This document shows, piece after piece, positions 1-7,286 of a stretch of 44,731 bases of DNA. Under the pieces are notes generated by a model. It was not told where the DNA came from. It did not search any database and saw only the letters and a list, made by a program, of their open reading frames with translations. Numbering within the stretch: the stretch's first letter is position 1; every line of letters starts with the position of its first letter. Origin of the DNA: Crocosphaera sp. (lineage in GTDB: Bacteria > Cyanobacteriota > Cyanobacteriia > Cyanobacteriales > Microcystaceae); assembly GCA_030065205.1 (NCBI GenBank), contig JASJDN010000048.1, positions 1 through 44,731 of the forward strand, given 5' to 3'. Both the position numbers and the translations under genes were made by a program.

Positions 1-4
1 AAGA

Positions 5-28
5 CCGCCAAATTTAAAATTTTGGCGG
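5..28. terminator. AT-loop hairpin at left edge
   Basis: An 8-bp perfect inverted repeat (CCGCCAAA at 5-12, TTTGGCGG at 21-28) encloses an 8-nt AT loop. It may be the terminator of a gene left of the window, but there is no clear T-run and the upstream gene is not visible. Confidence 0.35.
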
Positions 29-84
29 GGGACTTAAACCCAGTTGGGCGAGGCAACAAGGCTTTACTTTTACTAAAAATATTC

Positions 85-119
85 CCTCCTGCCTCCTGCC
101 CCCTGCCTTCTGCCTCGCC
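85..119. repeat. Degenerate heptanucleotide tandem repeat (STRR-like)
   Basis: Five heptamers in direct succession follow CCTCCTG, CCTCCTG, CCCCCTG, CCTTCTG, CCTCGCC. Short tandemly repeated heptamers of this pyrimidine-rich kind are well known between genes in cyanobacteria. The tract ends about 30 bp before the start codon of the first gene, so it would lie in or near its leader. Confidence 0.6.
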
Positions 120-149
120 CGAAGGGCTGTTAATTATCAATAAAATATC

Positions 150-617
150 ATGAATACATCGACATCAAATTTGAGTCAAAAGTCTGTACAATCTGATTGG
201 AAAGTTAAGTTACTTTATGATGGGGATTGTCCTTTATGTATGAGAGAAGTCCGATTTTTACAGAAAAAAGATCAAGGAAGAGGTTTAGTAAAATTAGTTA
301 ATATTGCTGATGATAATTATAACCCTGAGCAACATTGTGGGATTGATTATGAGTCAGCAATGGGAAGAATTCATACTATTTTACCCGATGGAACAATTCT
401 CAAAGATATTGAGGCGTTTCGCTATGTTTACGAGGTTTTAGGAATGGGTTGGGTTTATGCAGTAACCAAGCTTCCTATCATCGGAAAAATTGCTAATTGG
501 CTGTATGGTATTTGGGCAAAATTGAGGCTTCCCTTAACAGGAAGACCTAGTTTAGAAACGATTATTGCTGAACGCAATGCTAAGAAAAAATGTAATTCTA
601 ATGTTTGTGATTTATAA
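150..617 (+). CDS. DUF393 / thiol-disulfide oxidoreductase DCC family protein
   Basis: A 155-residue protein with the family signature DGDCPLC at residues 24-30, which places a CxxC pair (C27, C30) just after the first beta strand, as in thioredoxin-like DCC proteins. The rest, with a conserved EAFRYVYEVLGMGW stretch and a hydrophobic helix near residues 105-125, also fits the family. Members are presumed to be membrane-associated thiol-disulfide proteins; the substrate is unknown. The C-terminus adds two more cysteines (CNSNVCDL). The start is an ATG with no strong Shine-Dalgarno sequence. It appears to be a single-gene unit followed by a repeat-rich gap. Confidence 0.85.
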   Translation: MNTSTSNLSQKSVQSDWKVKLLYDGDCPLCMREVRFLQKKDQGRGLVKLVNIADDNYNPEQHCGIDYESAMGRIHTILPDGTILKDIEAFRYVYEVLGMGWVYAVTKLPIIGKIANWLYGIWAKLRLPLTGRPSLETIIAERNAKKKCNSNVCDL

Positions 618-669
618 CTATAATATTCCCCATTATGGGGACTTTATAAACGAAATTGTAAGAGGGTAA

Positions 670-734
670 GGACGGTAGGCAAATCAGAGATTTATCTGGA
701 CTATTTGTAAAGTAAAAAACTTTGCCCACCCTAC
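670..734 (-). repeat. 65-bp palindrome-ended dispersed element, copy 1
   Basis: A 65-bp unit whose ends are near-complementary (GTAGGGTGGGC and GCCTACCGTCC on the minus strand). Its core reads AGTCCAGATAAATCTCTGAT on the minus strand and is shared with copies at 802, 25902-26405 and 33578. It lies in a tandem arrangement with the next copy, at a period of 132 bp including the flank. Confidence 0.75.
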
Positions 735-801
735 TGGACTATAGCATTATCCATTATGGTTAGGATATTTAGAGACTATTTATAAACGAAACCTTAAGAG
801 G

Positions 802-866
802 GTAAGGTGGGCAAATTAGAGAGTTATCTGGACTACCTGTCAAGTAGAAAACTTTGCCCACCTTAC
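802..866 (-). repeat. 65-bp palindrome-ended dispersed element, copy 2
   Basis: The same family as the copy at 670, in the same orientation and 132 bp downstream. The left flank, including TATAAACGAAA and AAGAGGGTAAGG, is duplicated with it (roughly 617-669 and 738-801). It ends 10 bp before the stop of the SpoIID gene, so on the minus strand it could act as a 3' hairpin. Confidence 0.75.
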
Positions 867-876
867 AAAAAACTCA

Positions 877-2025
877 CTAATTTAAGTTAGTTAAACGAGC
901 ATTTTTGTAATAATGACTCAAAATTTGATGATAGGGAATTCCTTGTTCAGCTAAATAATGGGTTCCCCATTGACTTAACCCAATGCCGTGACCATAACCT
1001 CTTCCTTGAATGGTAAAGGTTCCACTATTATTAGAGACAGTAAATAGGGTACTTTTGAGCTTTAAAGCTTTGCGTAGTTGATCATCTGTAATGCGACGAG
1101 ATCCGGCACTACCGACCACTTTTAAGGTAATAATACGACCGTGGGGAGTGGTTTTTTCAGGAATGAGCGATCGCACAGCCCCCACACCCCCAATAAGACG
1201 ACCCATTTCCCAGGCACTAAAGGACTTACTCCATTGAAACACGGGGGCTGTCTGATCGTAATCTACCACACCCCGTAAATAAGGCAAAGGAGAAGTCCAC
1301 ACATCCTCAACATTTTCCGTATGACCTCCAGAAGAGGAGTGAAAGGCGGATAAAATTACTTTACCGTTATAGGTTAAAACTTGCCCTAACGTGGCTTTAA
1401 CTGCGTCATGGGTGGTCACAAATTCCGTTTCTAACCCCTTATATACCTGGGTGTTGGTGGTGGTGTCTAAGTCATAGTAACGGTTACTGGCCGTCGATGC
1501 TTTGTAGAGGGCATAGGTACGGGCAACTACTGCTTGAGATTTTAACGCTTCTTGGGGCCAGGTGGGGTAAGCTTCAGCCCCAACGACACTGTACAAATAT
1601 TCTTCTATATCTACTAGATTAAGGGCTGTTACCCCCCTTCCTTGACGAATAACGCGAACTTTTCCCCGATACCAGCGATCGCCGATCCATACCACGCCAT
1701 CATCTTTGGGTTCAATGATCAGATTACTGGAGTTCCATTGATTAAGGTTAACCCCGCTACCTCTGGGTTTCACCGTAAAGCCATCCAGTGGGGCTAAATT
1801 GCCGATTGGCCGCCCTCCTGCATCCCGAACAATGGCGGGGGTTGAACTGCCCACTTGCACTGCGCTAACGCCTTTTTTAACGGCAATTCGTAATTCTTTG
1901 GCTGCTTGCGCTGGTAAACAGAGAATCAGCCAAATTAATGCGATAAACCCACCATATCGCCCCAAAATGAGCCATAATGTTTGACTAATTTTATTTTGAG
2001 TGTTGACCTGACTCTGCACTGTCAT
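877..2025 (-). CDS. SpoIID/LytB domain-containing protein
   Basis: About 382 residues from the ATG at 2025; an in-frame GTG at 2040 would add five residues. The N-terminus carries a single hydrophobic segment (about residues 20-42, ending in CLPAQA) that looks like a signal peptide or anchor. The SpoIID domain follows, with SVVGAEAYPTWPQEALKSQA, then VVARTYALYK, and the C-terminal GHGIGLSQWG motif. SpoIID is the peptidoglycan lytic transglycosylase of sporulation. Cyanobacteria do not sporulate, and their homologues are thought to act on cell-wall peptidoglycan in the periplasm. The substrate is inferred from the family. The gene appears monocistronic. Confidence 0.88.
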   Translation of the reverse strand: MTVQSQVNTQNKISQTLWLILGRYGGFIALIWLILCLPAQAAKELRIAVKKGVSAVQVGSSTPAIVRDAGGRPIGNLAPLDGFTVKPRGSGVNLNQWNSSNLIIEPKDDGVVWIGDRWYRGKVRVIRQGRGVTALNLVDIEEYLYSVVGAEAYPTWPQEALKSQAVVARTYALYKASTASNRYYDLDTTTNTQVYKGLETEFVTTHDAVKATLGQVLTYNGKVILSAFHSSSGGHTENVEDVWTSPLPYLRGVVDYDQTAPVFQWSKSFSAWEMGRLIGGVGAVRSLIPEKTTPHGRIITLKVVGSAGSRRITDDQLRKALKLKSTLFTVSNNSGTFTIQGRGYGHGIGLSQWGTHYLAEQGIPYHQILSHYYKNARLTNLN

Positions 2026-2199
2026 CACTATATTCCTCACACACCTTATCTGATAGAAAAATCTTATCGTATCTTAGATTGTTTTGCCTTGAGGGTAAAC
2101 ATAAACAATTTCTGGAATTTTTCAAAGTTGCCAATAAAACAAGGTGTCCTTATGTCATTGAACAGGTAATTGAAGATTGGTTGCCGGATTAAGACTGAA

Positions 2200-2251
2200 A
2201 ACTGTAACACAACCATCTTGGTTGTACAGTCTAGAAGACTGTGTTACGGTT
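2200..2251. repeat. Perfect three-way-junction palindrome
   Basis: A 9-bp outer stem (2200-2208 with 2243-2251, one T-G wobble) encloses two adjacent perfect 7-bp hairpins with 3-nt loops: ACAACCA-TCT-TGGTTGT (2209-2225) and ACAGTCT-AGA-AGACTGT (2226-2242). No base is left unpaired at the junction. It could be extruded as DNA or folded as RNA on either strand. It matches no RNA family I recognise. Confidence 0.75.
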
Positions 2252-2309
2252 CACATCTCCAATTGATTGTTAGACTTCCTAATGTATTTATCAGGGGGAT
2301 TTTTCAAGA

Positions 2310-2341
2310 TGATACAACGGTTTAACTAAACCTTTGTATCA
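2310..2341. repeat. 14-bp near-perfect hairpin
   Basis: TGATACAACGGTTT (2310-2323) pairs with AAACCTTTGTATCA (2328-2341) with one mismatch around an AACT loop. There is no T-run, so a terminator role is not obvious. It lies within a cluster of palindromes. Confidence 0.6.
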
Positions 2342-2448
2342 ATGATAGTTGTTTGATCTTGACCATATAAAGGTTTGAAGTGGTAATGAAAACAGAGATT
2401 TTCAAGATTAACTTGATTTTTATATTTATTGACAGATAAATATATATG

Positions 2449-2542
2449 TGAATGCCGCTAAGTTATCCTTTTTGACGAGACTCAAACCAGCATCATTCCG
2501 TAGCCTTCACGGGAATTTTGACTCATAACTTAGCGGCATTCA
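2449..2542. mobile_element. 94-bp element with 18-bp perfect terminal inverted repeats
   Basis: TGAATGCCGCTAAGTTAT at 2449-2466 is exactly inverted at 2525-2542, around a 58-bp interior without an ORF. The right end contains the stop codon of the truncated recombinase at 2530, so the element or its insertion cut that gene short. No target-site duplication is visible (TATG against TCTC). It may be a MITE, or the joined ends of an excised insertion sequence. Confidence 0.55.
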
Positions 2543-2730
2543 TCTCTGACACCTTTCACCCCAATGACATCACCTGTAATCAGGGTATAGGCTTCATTGA
2601 TACGAGTGGCAACATAAAGGCACACATCAAATAGGACTCGATCTCTTGCCGATTTGAATCTTTCGGTGAATAATAGATGTATCTGTTCTGGTGTGAGGAC
2701 TTCTGCTCGTCCGTATCGATTTACTTTCAT
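2530..2730 (-). pseudogene. Truncated tyrosine recombinase / site-specific integrase
   Basis: Only 66 residues remain. KVNRYGRAEVLTPEQIHLLF followed by RDRVLFDVCLYVATRINEA matches the start of the catalytic domain of cyanobacterial tyrosine recombinases; the R of TRINEA is at the place of the first catalytic arginine. Full proteins continue with the K, HxxR and Y motifs for at least another 120 residues. Here the frame runs into the inverted-repeat element and stops after GVKGVRDECR. It is therefore almost certainly inactive. Confidence 0.7.
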
Positions 2731-2782
2731 TTATATAATTTGATTAGACTCTGTAAATTATGAATTGTCATCAATTGCTTCT

Positions 2783-3568
2783 ATGAAATCAGAAAATGAT
2801 TTAATAGCAAATAATTTACTTGAAAATGAGTCAATTATTTTCAAGTATAATAATGTTGTTATGTACGTTAATGTTGTTAATGATTATCATGTTAGCCCTC
2901 CTTTAAAAGCTATAAATCCATTAATTGCCAGATTAATAGATGGTAGAAATTCAATACATGATGAGAATTGGTTAAAAAATGAAGAACTTTTCATTAGAGG
3001 ATTTTTTATCTTAACTAATTATAGAATTTTATTTTTCGCTAAAAAAGAAGAATTTAGTATTTTCGCTTATCCACATAGTATGGGCAATTCTATAAAAAAT
3101 CGTCTTTATGGTTTAATTACTATTCCATTAAATTTTGTTACTTTATCACATAGAAGTTTTCCTTTACTTAAAGTAGTTGGATATAAAATACTAAATATAT
3201 ATGTAAGAAATGTAGGAGAAAGTTCAGAAAATATATTACGATATAAATTTGGCTTTTATTTTGTTAATTTATCAAAGTTAATCGGTGAGATTGAAAAGTA
3301 TAAAAATCTTTTTGAAAATAAAAATATAGTTCCTTTTCAAATCAAATTGCGTGTTAATCAAAGATTAGAAAAACATAATATATTTTGGATTAAATTTAAT
3401 AATATTTCTTTTATTTTTTTCCTGATTATTTATATAGTAATTAGCTTATATAATATATATTTTATTTTTTCTATTTTTCTATTCACACCAACAGCTTTTA
3501 TAAATATTTTATATTTTGTTTTAAATGTCCCTTTATTTATGTTAAAACCTTTTGTTAATCATGACTAA
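2783..3568 (+). CDS. Hypothetical membrane protein with possible PH/GRAM-like domain
   Basis: About 261 residues from the ATG at 2783 (an in-frame TTG at 2765 would add six). I do not recognise a named family. The segment GFFILTNYRILFF at residues 73-85 resembles the core strand motif of bacterial PH-like and GRAM domains (LTNxRL). Residues 207-256 form two strongly hydrophobic helices, so the domain would be membrane-anchored at its C-terminus. The gene is much more AT-rich than its neighbours, which suggests acquired DNA. It overlaps the next gene by 8 bp (ATGACTAA), so the two are translationally coupled. The recombinase remnant beside it supports an accessory origin. The PH-like call is tentative. 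Confidence 0.65.
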   Translation: MKSENDLIANNLLENESIIFKYNNVVMYVNVVNDYHVSPPLKAINPLIARLIDGRNSIHDENWLKNEELFIRGFFILTNYRILFFAKKEEFSIFAYPHSMGNSIKNRLYGLITIPLNFVTLSHRSFPLLKVVGYKILNIYVRNVGESSENILRYKFGFYFVNLSKLIGEIEKYKNLFENKNIVPFQIKLRVNQRLEKHNIFWIKFNNISFIFFLIIYIVISLYNIYFIFSIFLFTPTAFINILYFVLNVPLFMLKPFVNHD

Positions 3569-4037
3569 AACTTTAACTGAGAACATTATTAATCAATCTG
3601 AACTTGAATCTATCAAAAAATTATCTTTAGATGAAAAACAAAAAATAATTAGTTTTTTAGAAAAGGAGACAAAAGAAGCAGATGATAAAACTATTAATTT
3701 TTTAAATTCTAATTTTAATCTAGTTACCCCAATAATTGATTCTATGACTGAAATTATAAAACACTACTTAGAAACAAGTACTTCTGACAATAGTTTAATT
3801 ATTAATAAATATTCAGGCTTAGAAAAAATAAATGAAGCTATAAAAGATTTATTAAAATCAGATATTGATGAAATGAATAAAGTCAAAATTGTAGAATTAA
3901 TGATTGAAGCAAATGAAAAATACAATAAAGAATTAAACGAAATTATCAAAAGTAAAGAGCAAAGTAAACGTAATATTATTATAGTTGGCATTATGACTCT
4001 ATTTGCTATTATTAAAAGTCTCTGGGATCAAGAATAG
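3561..4037 (+). CDS. Hypothetical helical protein with C-terminal membrane anchor
   Basis: About 158 residues from ATG 3561 (a TTG at 3552 is also open). The sequence is highly charged and predicted helical, with Lys/Glu-rich stretches at 15-45 and 90-135 that could form coiled coils. A single hydrophobic segment follows near residues 138-153 (NIIIVGIMTLFAIIKSLW), so it looks tail-anchored with the bulk in the cytoplasm. It shares its AT-rich composition with the upstream gene and overlaps it by 8 bp, so the two products probably act together. No motif points to a biochemical activity. A toxin-antitoxin or defence role is only speculation from context. Confidence 0.65.
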   Translation: MTKTLTENIINQSELESIKKLSLDEKQKIISFLEKETKEADDKTINFLNSNFNLVTPIIDSMTEIIKHYLETSTSDNSLIINKYSGLEKINEAIKDLLKSDIDEMNKVKIVELMIEANEKYNKELNEIIKSKEQSKRNIIIVGIMTLFAIIKSLWDQE

Positions 4038-4368
4038 TTAAAGTTATTAGGTTCAGTAGATCGAAAAGTTTTGTTTCTCCCGCAATCGCATCGACGAAAC
4101 CAAGCTTTCCGTTACTTCTTCGCGCCTATTCCCGCCATGTGATCGCTGTTACTGATGTAATATAGCAATCGGATTTGATTTGTGAAAACTGATAAGAAGA
4201 TAATTTTTAAGTAGTAAATAATGCCACTATTAATGGTGAAAGAAATACTTAGAGTCATTAAAGAAAAAATAGAATTTAATACCAAACCTATTTTAAGTCC
4301 TCTGCTAGATGTGGGGGATTTTTTATATTTTCTAGGATCGAATAATTGTTTTTTTCCGATCCTTCAAT
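4038..4368. other. Intergenic region, no supported gene
   Basis: An open frame at 4221-4445 overlaps the end of the GTPase gene and has no recognisable content. A GC-richer patch near 4075-4150 stands out against the AT-rich surroundings and could be debris of an older gene, but I cannot identify it. Confidence 0.4.
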
Positions 4369-5697
4369 CTATTCTAAAAATTTCTCTATCTGTTCGGTTA
4401 ACCCTGGACTTTGGGCTTCCGCAAAGTCATAACTTGCCCGAATAATAGGTTTATTAACCTCAATTAACTCTGCTAAATTACTAGGGGTTGCGGCCACTAC
4501 CACATCCACTTCTGCTTGATTAATCGTTGTTTCTAAAGCTTTTAATTGTTCAGGAAAATAACCCATTGCTGGTAATACTGACCCAATATGGGGATAGGTT
4601 TTGTAAATTTTAGCAATTTCGGGAACTGCATAGGGGCGAGGATCGACAATTTCTTTAGCTTGGGTGCGGGTAGCTGCAATATAACCGGCCCCGTAGGCCA
4701 TTCCTCCATGAGTCGTTGTCGGCCCATCTTCCACCACTAAAACACGGCGATCGCGTACTAAGTCGGGTTTGTCTAGGACGATGGGAGACTTCCCTTGGAT
4801 AATTAAGGCGTTGGGGTTAACCTGTTGTACGGTTTCTTTCACCCGTTGAATATTGGCATCTTCGGCTGCGTCTACCTTGGCAATGATCACAATATCAGCC
4901 ATGCGTAACACCACTTCTCCGGGATGATGGGTGGTTTCGTCTCCCGGCCGCAAAGGATCGACTAAAACCAAGTGTAAGTCGGGACGAATGAAGGGAAAAT
5001 CGTTGTTTCCGCCGTCCCAGAGGATGATATCGGCTTCTTGTTGGGCCTGTTGCACAATTTGTTCGTAGTCTACCCCTGCATAAACAATGTTACCCACATT
5101 AATATGGGGTTCATACTCTTCCCGTTCTTCTACGGTACAATTAGCTTGAGTTAGGTCGTCGAGGGTGGCGAATCTTTGCACCGCTTGTTTTTCTAAGTCC
5201 CCGTAAGGCATAGGGTGACGAATAACAGCGACGGTTAATCCTTTTTTTTGTAATAATTTGGATAACCATCGACTGGTTTGGGATTTTCCGCACCCGGTTC
5301 GTACCGCAGACACGGCAATAACGGGGACGTTGGCTTTTAACATGGTTTGTTGTGGCCCGAGTAACAAAAAGTCGGACCCCGACGCTAACACGCGAGAAGC
5401 CAAGTGCATCACATAACGGTGGGTAACGTCGCTATAAGCAAAAATGACTTGATCGATGGCTTTTTCTTGACAAAGGGTGTCTAGTTCCGTTTCATCCACG
5501 ATGGGGATACCTTCAGGGTAAAGAGGGCCAGCTAAGGAAGGGGGATAAAAACGGTTGGCAATGCCTGATATTTGCGCTGCGGTAAACGCGATAACTTTCA
5601 CGTTTGAATTATGGCGATAAACTTGGTTAAAATTATGGAAGTCTCGTCCGGCAGCCCCCATAATCACAATACGAGTCTGAGATCGCTCTGTTTTCAT
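4369..5697 (-). CDS. COG2403-type P-loop GTPase, cyclic 2,3-diphosphoglycerate synthetase-like
   Basis: A 442-residue protein. The N-terminal part (1-120) looks like a Rossmann-type domain (RIVIMGAAGRDFHNFN). A P-loop follows, AVRTGCGKSQ at about 131-140, with later GTPase-like strands (ADIILWDGGNNDFPF; VLVDPLRPGDETTHHPGE). This arrangement matches the family annotated as cyclic 2,3-diphosphoglycerate synthetase or predicted GTPase. True cDPG synthesis is a property of methanogens, so in a cyanobacterium the function is uncertain. The gene starts at ATG and is divergent from the GST gene. Its upstream region has a perfect palindrome, AACTTGATCAAGTT, at 5776-5789, which could be an operator. 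Confidence 0.8.
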   Translation of the reverse strand: MKTERSQTRIVIMGAAGRDFHNFNQVYRHNSNVKVIAFTAAQISGIANRFYPPSLAGPLYPEGIPIVDETELDTLCQEKAIDQVIFAYSDVTHRYVMHLASRVLASGSDFLLLGPQQTMLKANVPVIAVSAVRTGCGKSQTSRWLSKLLQKKGLTVAVIRHPMPYGDLEKQAVQRFATLDDLTQANCTVEEREEYEPHINVGNIVYAGVDYEQIVQQAQQEADIILWDGGNNDFPFIRPDLHLVLVDPLRPGDETTHHPGEVVLRMADIVIIAKVDAAEDANIQRVKETVQQVNPNALIIQGKSPIVLDKPDLVRDRRVLVVEDGPTTTHGGMAYGAGYIAATRTQAKEIVDPRPYAVPEIAKIYKTYPHIGSVLPAMGYFPEQLKALETTINQAEVDVVVAATPSNLAELIEVNKPIIRASYDFAEAQSPGLTEQIEKFLE

Positions 5698-5971
5698 TGT
5701 TTCAGTCTCCCCTTATAATGTTATGGTAATTAATATTAGTTTCGAGACAAAAATTAATACTTTTTTACTGACAAAAACTTGATCAAGTTCGAGAGAAATT
5801 TATGATTTTTTAACTTGATCCTTTTATTATAACAAACTTCTTATTCATAAGATAGAAACATAAAAATAGTAAATACCTTATCAAGAGCAAACTTTGAGCA
5901 TTCATGACAAAATTGTAAAAAAACGTTACAGTATAAATAGAGAATAATCACTGTTGGGGAGAGGCTCACTA

Positions 5972-6763
5972 ATGTTAGAATTGTATCAATTTGAGGTTTC
6001 TCAATATTCTGAGAAAGTGCGTTTAATTCTTGATTATAAAGGGTTAGAATATCGCAAAATAGAAGTTACCCCTGGAGTGGGACAAGTAGACCTATATAAA
6101 ATGTCAGGACAGCGACAAGTTCCCGTCTTAAAAGATGGAGAAACGATTGTTGCTGACTCCACTGAAATTGCTTTTTATTTAGATAGAAAATACCCAGAAA
6201 AGCCGATTATTCCCACTGATCCCCTCAAGAGAGGGCAGTGTTTATTAATAGAAGAATGGGCAGATGAATCTATTGGAATTAAGGGAAGAATTGCTTTAAT
6301 TGGTGCATTAAACCAAAACCCAAACTTTCGTACTTCTGTGTTGCCAAAAGAAGTTCCTGACTTCTTAAAAACGTTAATTGGTGCGGTTCCTGGAGATATT
6401 TTAAGTGTGTTAGGAACCGGCGCTGGTTTCGGTCCCGATGCGGTTAAAGAAGCCACCAAAGCCCTTAAACAAGACTTAGAAGCTCTTAGTCTTATTTTAG
6501 AACATCAACCCTATTTAGTGGGGGATCAAATTACCTTAGCGGATCTAGCAGTTGCTGGATTAAGTATCATTTTAAAGCAACCGGGTGGTGATTATTTAGA
6601 TATTCCTGATAATCTCAAAGGAAAAGGAATTCCTGGGTTAGCGGATAATACTGCTTACGATGCTTTCTTCCTGTGGCGCGATCGCTTATATATGGACTAT
6701 AGAAAACCCCTTGCTTCTAAACCTTCAGAGGGAGACTCTCCGACTACCATTGATATAGAGTAG
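5972..6763 (+). CDS. Glutathione S-transferase family protein
   Basis: 263 residues from the ATG at 5972; a TTG at 5954 would add six but lies upstream of the GGGGAGA-like ribosome-binding region. The N-terminal thioredoxin-fold domain (MLELYQFEVSQYSEKVRLIL) carries serines where glutaredoxins have the active CxxC. VPVLKDGETIVADSTEIAFY holds the cis-proline and the ES/DS glutathione-binding turn. The all-helical C-terminal domain is long and ends with DRLYMDYRKP. The likely role is glutathione-dependent detoxification or peroxide metabolism; the substrate is not deducible. msrB follows 49 bp downstream on the same strand, suggesting a shared redox-repair transcript. Confidence 0.85.
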   Translation: MLELYQFEVSQYSEKVRLILDYKGLEYRKIEVTPGVGQVDLYKMSGQRQVPVLKDGETIVADSTEIAFYLDRKYPEKPIIPTDPLKRGQCLLIEEWADESIGIKGRIALIGALNQNPNFRTSVLPKEVPDFLKTLIGAVPGDILSVLGTGAGFGPDAVKEATKALKQDLEALSLILEHQPYLVGDQITLADLAVAGLSIILKQPGGDYLDIPDNLKGKGIPGLADNTAYDAFFLWRDRLYMDYRKPLASKPSEGDSPTTIDIE

Positions 6764-6812
6764 TATCTCTTTCAAAACGCTGACACAGTTGTTATTATTT
6801 TAGAAAAAAACC

Positions 6813-7232
6813 ATGATGAAAACATCAGACAAACAATTTGAAGTTAACAAAAGCGAACAAGAATGGAAACAAGCGTTAACCCCCGAACAGTTTAACGTTT
6901 TACGCAAACACGGGACAGAAAGAGCCGGAACCAGTCCCCTTGATAAAGAGTATGGGGAGGGAATTTATAAATGCGCGGGTTGTGGACAACCCTTATTTAA
7001 GTCGGACACTAAATATAACAGTGGTACTGGTTGGCCAAGCTTTTATCAACCCATCGAAGGTGCCATTGAAACCTCCGTTGATCGTACTTTATTTATGACC
7101 AGAACCGAGGTTCATTGTAGTCGTTGCGGGGGTCATTTGGGTCACGTTTTTCCTGATGGACCTAAACCCACGGGACAACGCTATTGTATGAACGGGGTTT
7201 CTTTGAAGTTTGATGGAGAAACCGAGGCATAA
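6813..7232 (+). CDS. msrB: Peptide-methionine (R)-S-oxide reductase MsrB
   Basis: A 139-residue single-domain MsrB that reduces methionine-R-sulfoxide in proteins. The zinc site is formed by two CxxC pairs (C54/C57 in CAGCG, C102/C105 in CSRCG). The catalytic cysteine is C125 in [11 protein letters not shown]. The core motifs SGTGWPSF and [10 protein letters not shown] are intact. There is no signal peptide, so it is cytosolic. Two ATG codons are adjacent; the first is taken. It lies downstream of a GST and is convergent with hemL, separated by a strong palindrome. Confidence 0.96.
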   Translation: MMKTSDKQFEVNKSEQEWKQALTPEQFNVLRKHGTERAGTSPLDKEYGEGIYKCAGCGQPLFKSDTKYNSGTGWPSFYQPIEGAIETSVDRTLFMTRTEVHCSRCGGHLGHVFPDGPKPTGQRYCMNGVSLKFDGETEA

Positions 7233-7238
7233 TTAACA

Positions 7239-7263
7239 GTAGGGTGGGCATGGCCCACCCTAC
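7239..7263. terminator. Bidirectional terminator-like palindrome (short GTAGGGTGGGC form)
   Basis: An 11-bp perfect inverted repeat, GTAGGGTGGGC (7239-7249) and GCCCACCCTAC (7253-7263), with a 3-nt loop, lies between convergent msrB and hemL. The stem sequence equals the ends of the 65-bp dispersed element, so it may be its minimal form recruited as a terminator. The T-run is weak. Confidence 0.7.
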
Positions 7264-7286
7264 AACTTTCATCAAAAGAAAGCAAC

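Larger units (their letters stand above)
2041..2529. other. Non-coding gap with three structured inverted repeats
   Basis: No convincing gene is visible. The stretch holds the SpoIID promoter side, a three-way-junction palindrome (2200-2251), a hairpin (2310-2341) and most of a 94-bp element with 18-bp inverted termini (2449-2542). These are listed separately. Confidence 0.6.

Noticed and set aside
2200..2251. tRNA-like cloverleaf
   Set aside because: It is too short, with 3-nt loops and no T-loop, anticodon or CCA features, so it is not a tRNA.
4221..4445. Small plus-strand frame at the end of the GTPase gene
   Set aside because: It overlaps the GTPase coding region antisense and its composition does not look like a protein.
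5911..5929. NtcA-like site upstream of the GST gene (GTA...TAC)
   Set aside because: The spacing between GTA and TAC is nine bases rather than eight, and the distance to the TATAAAT box is not decisive.
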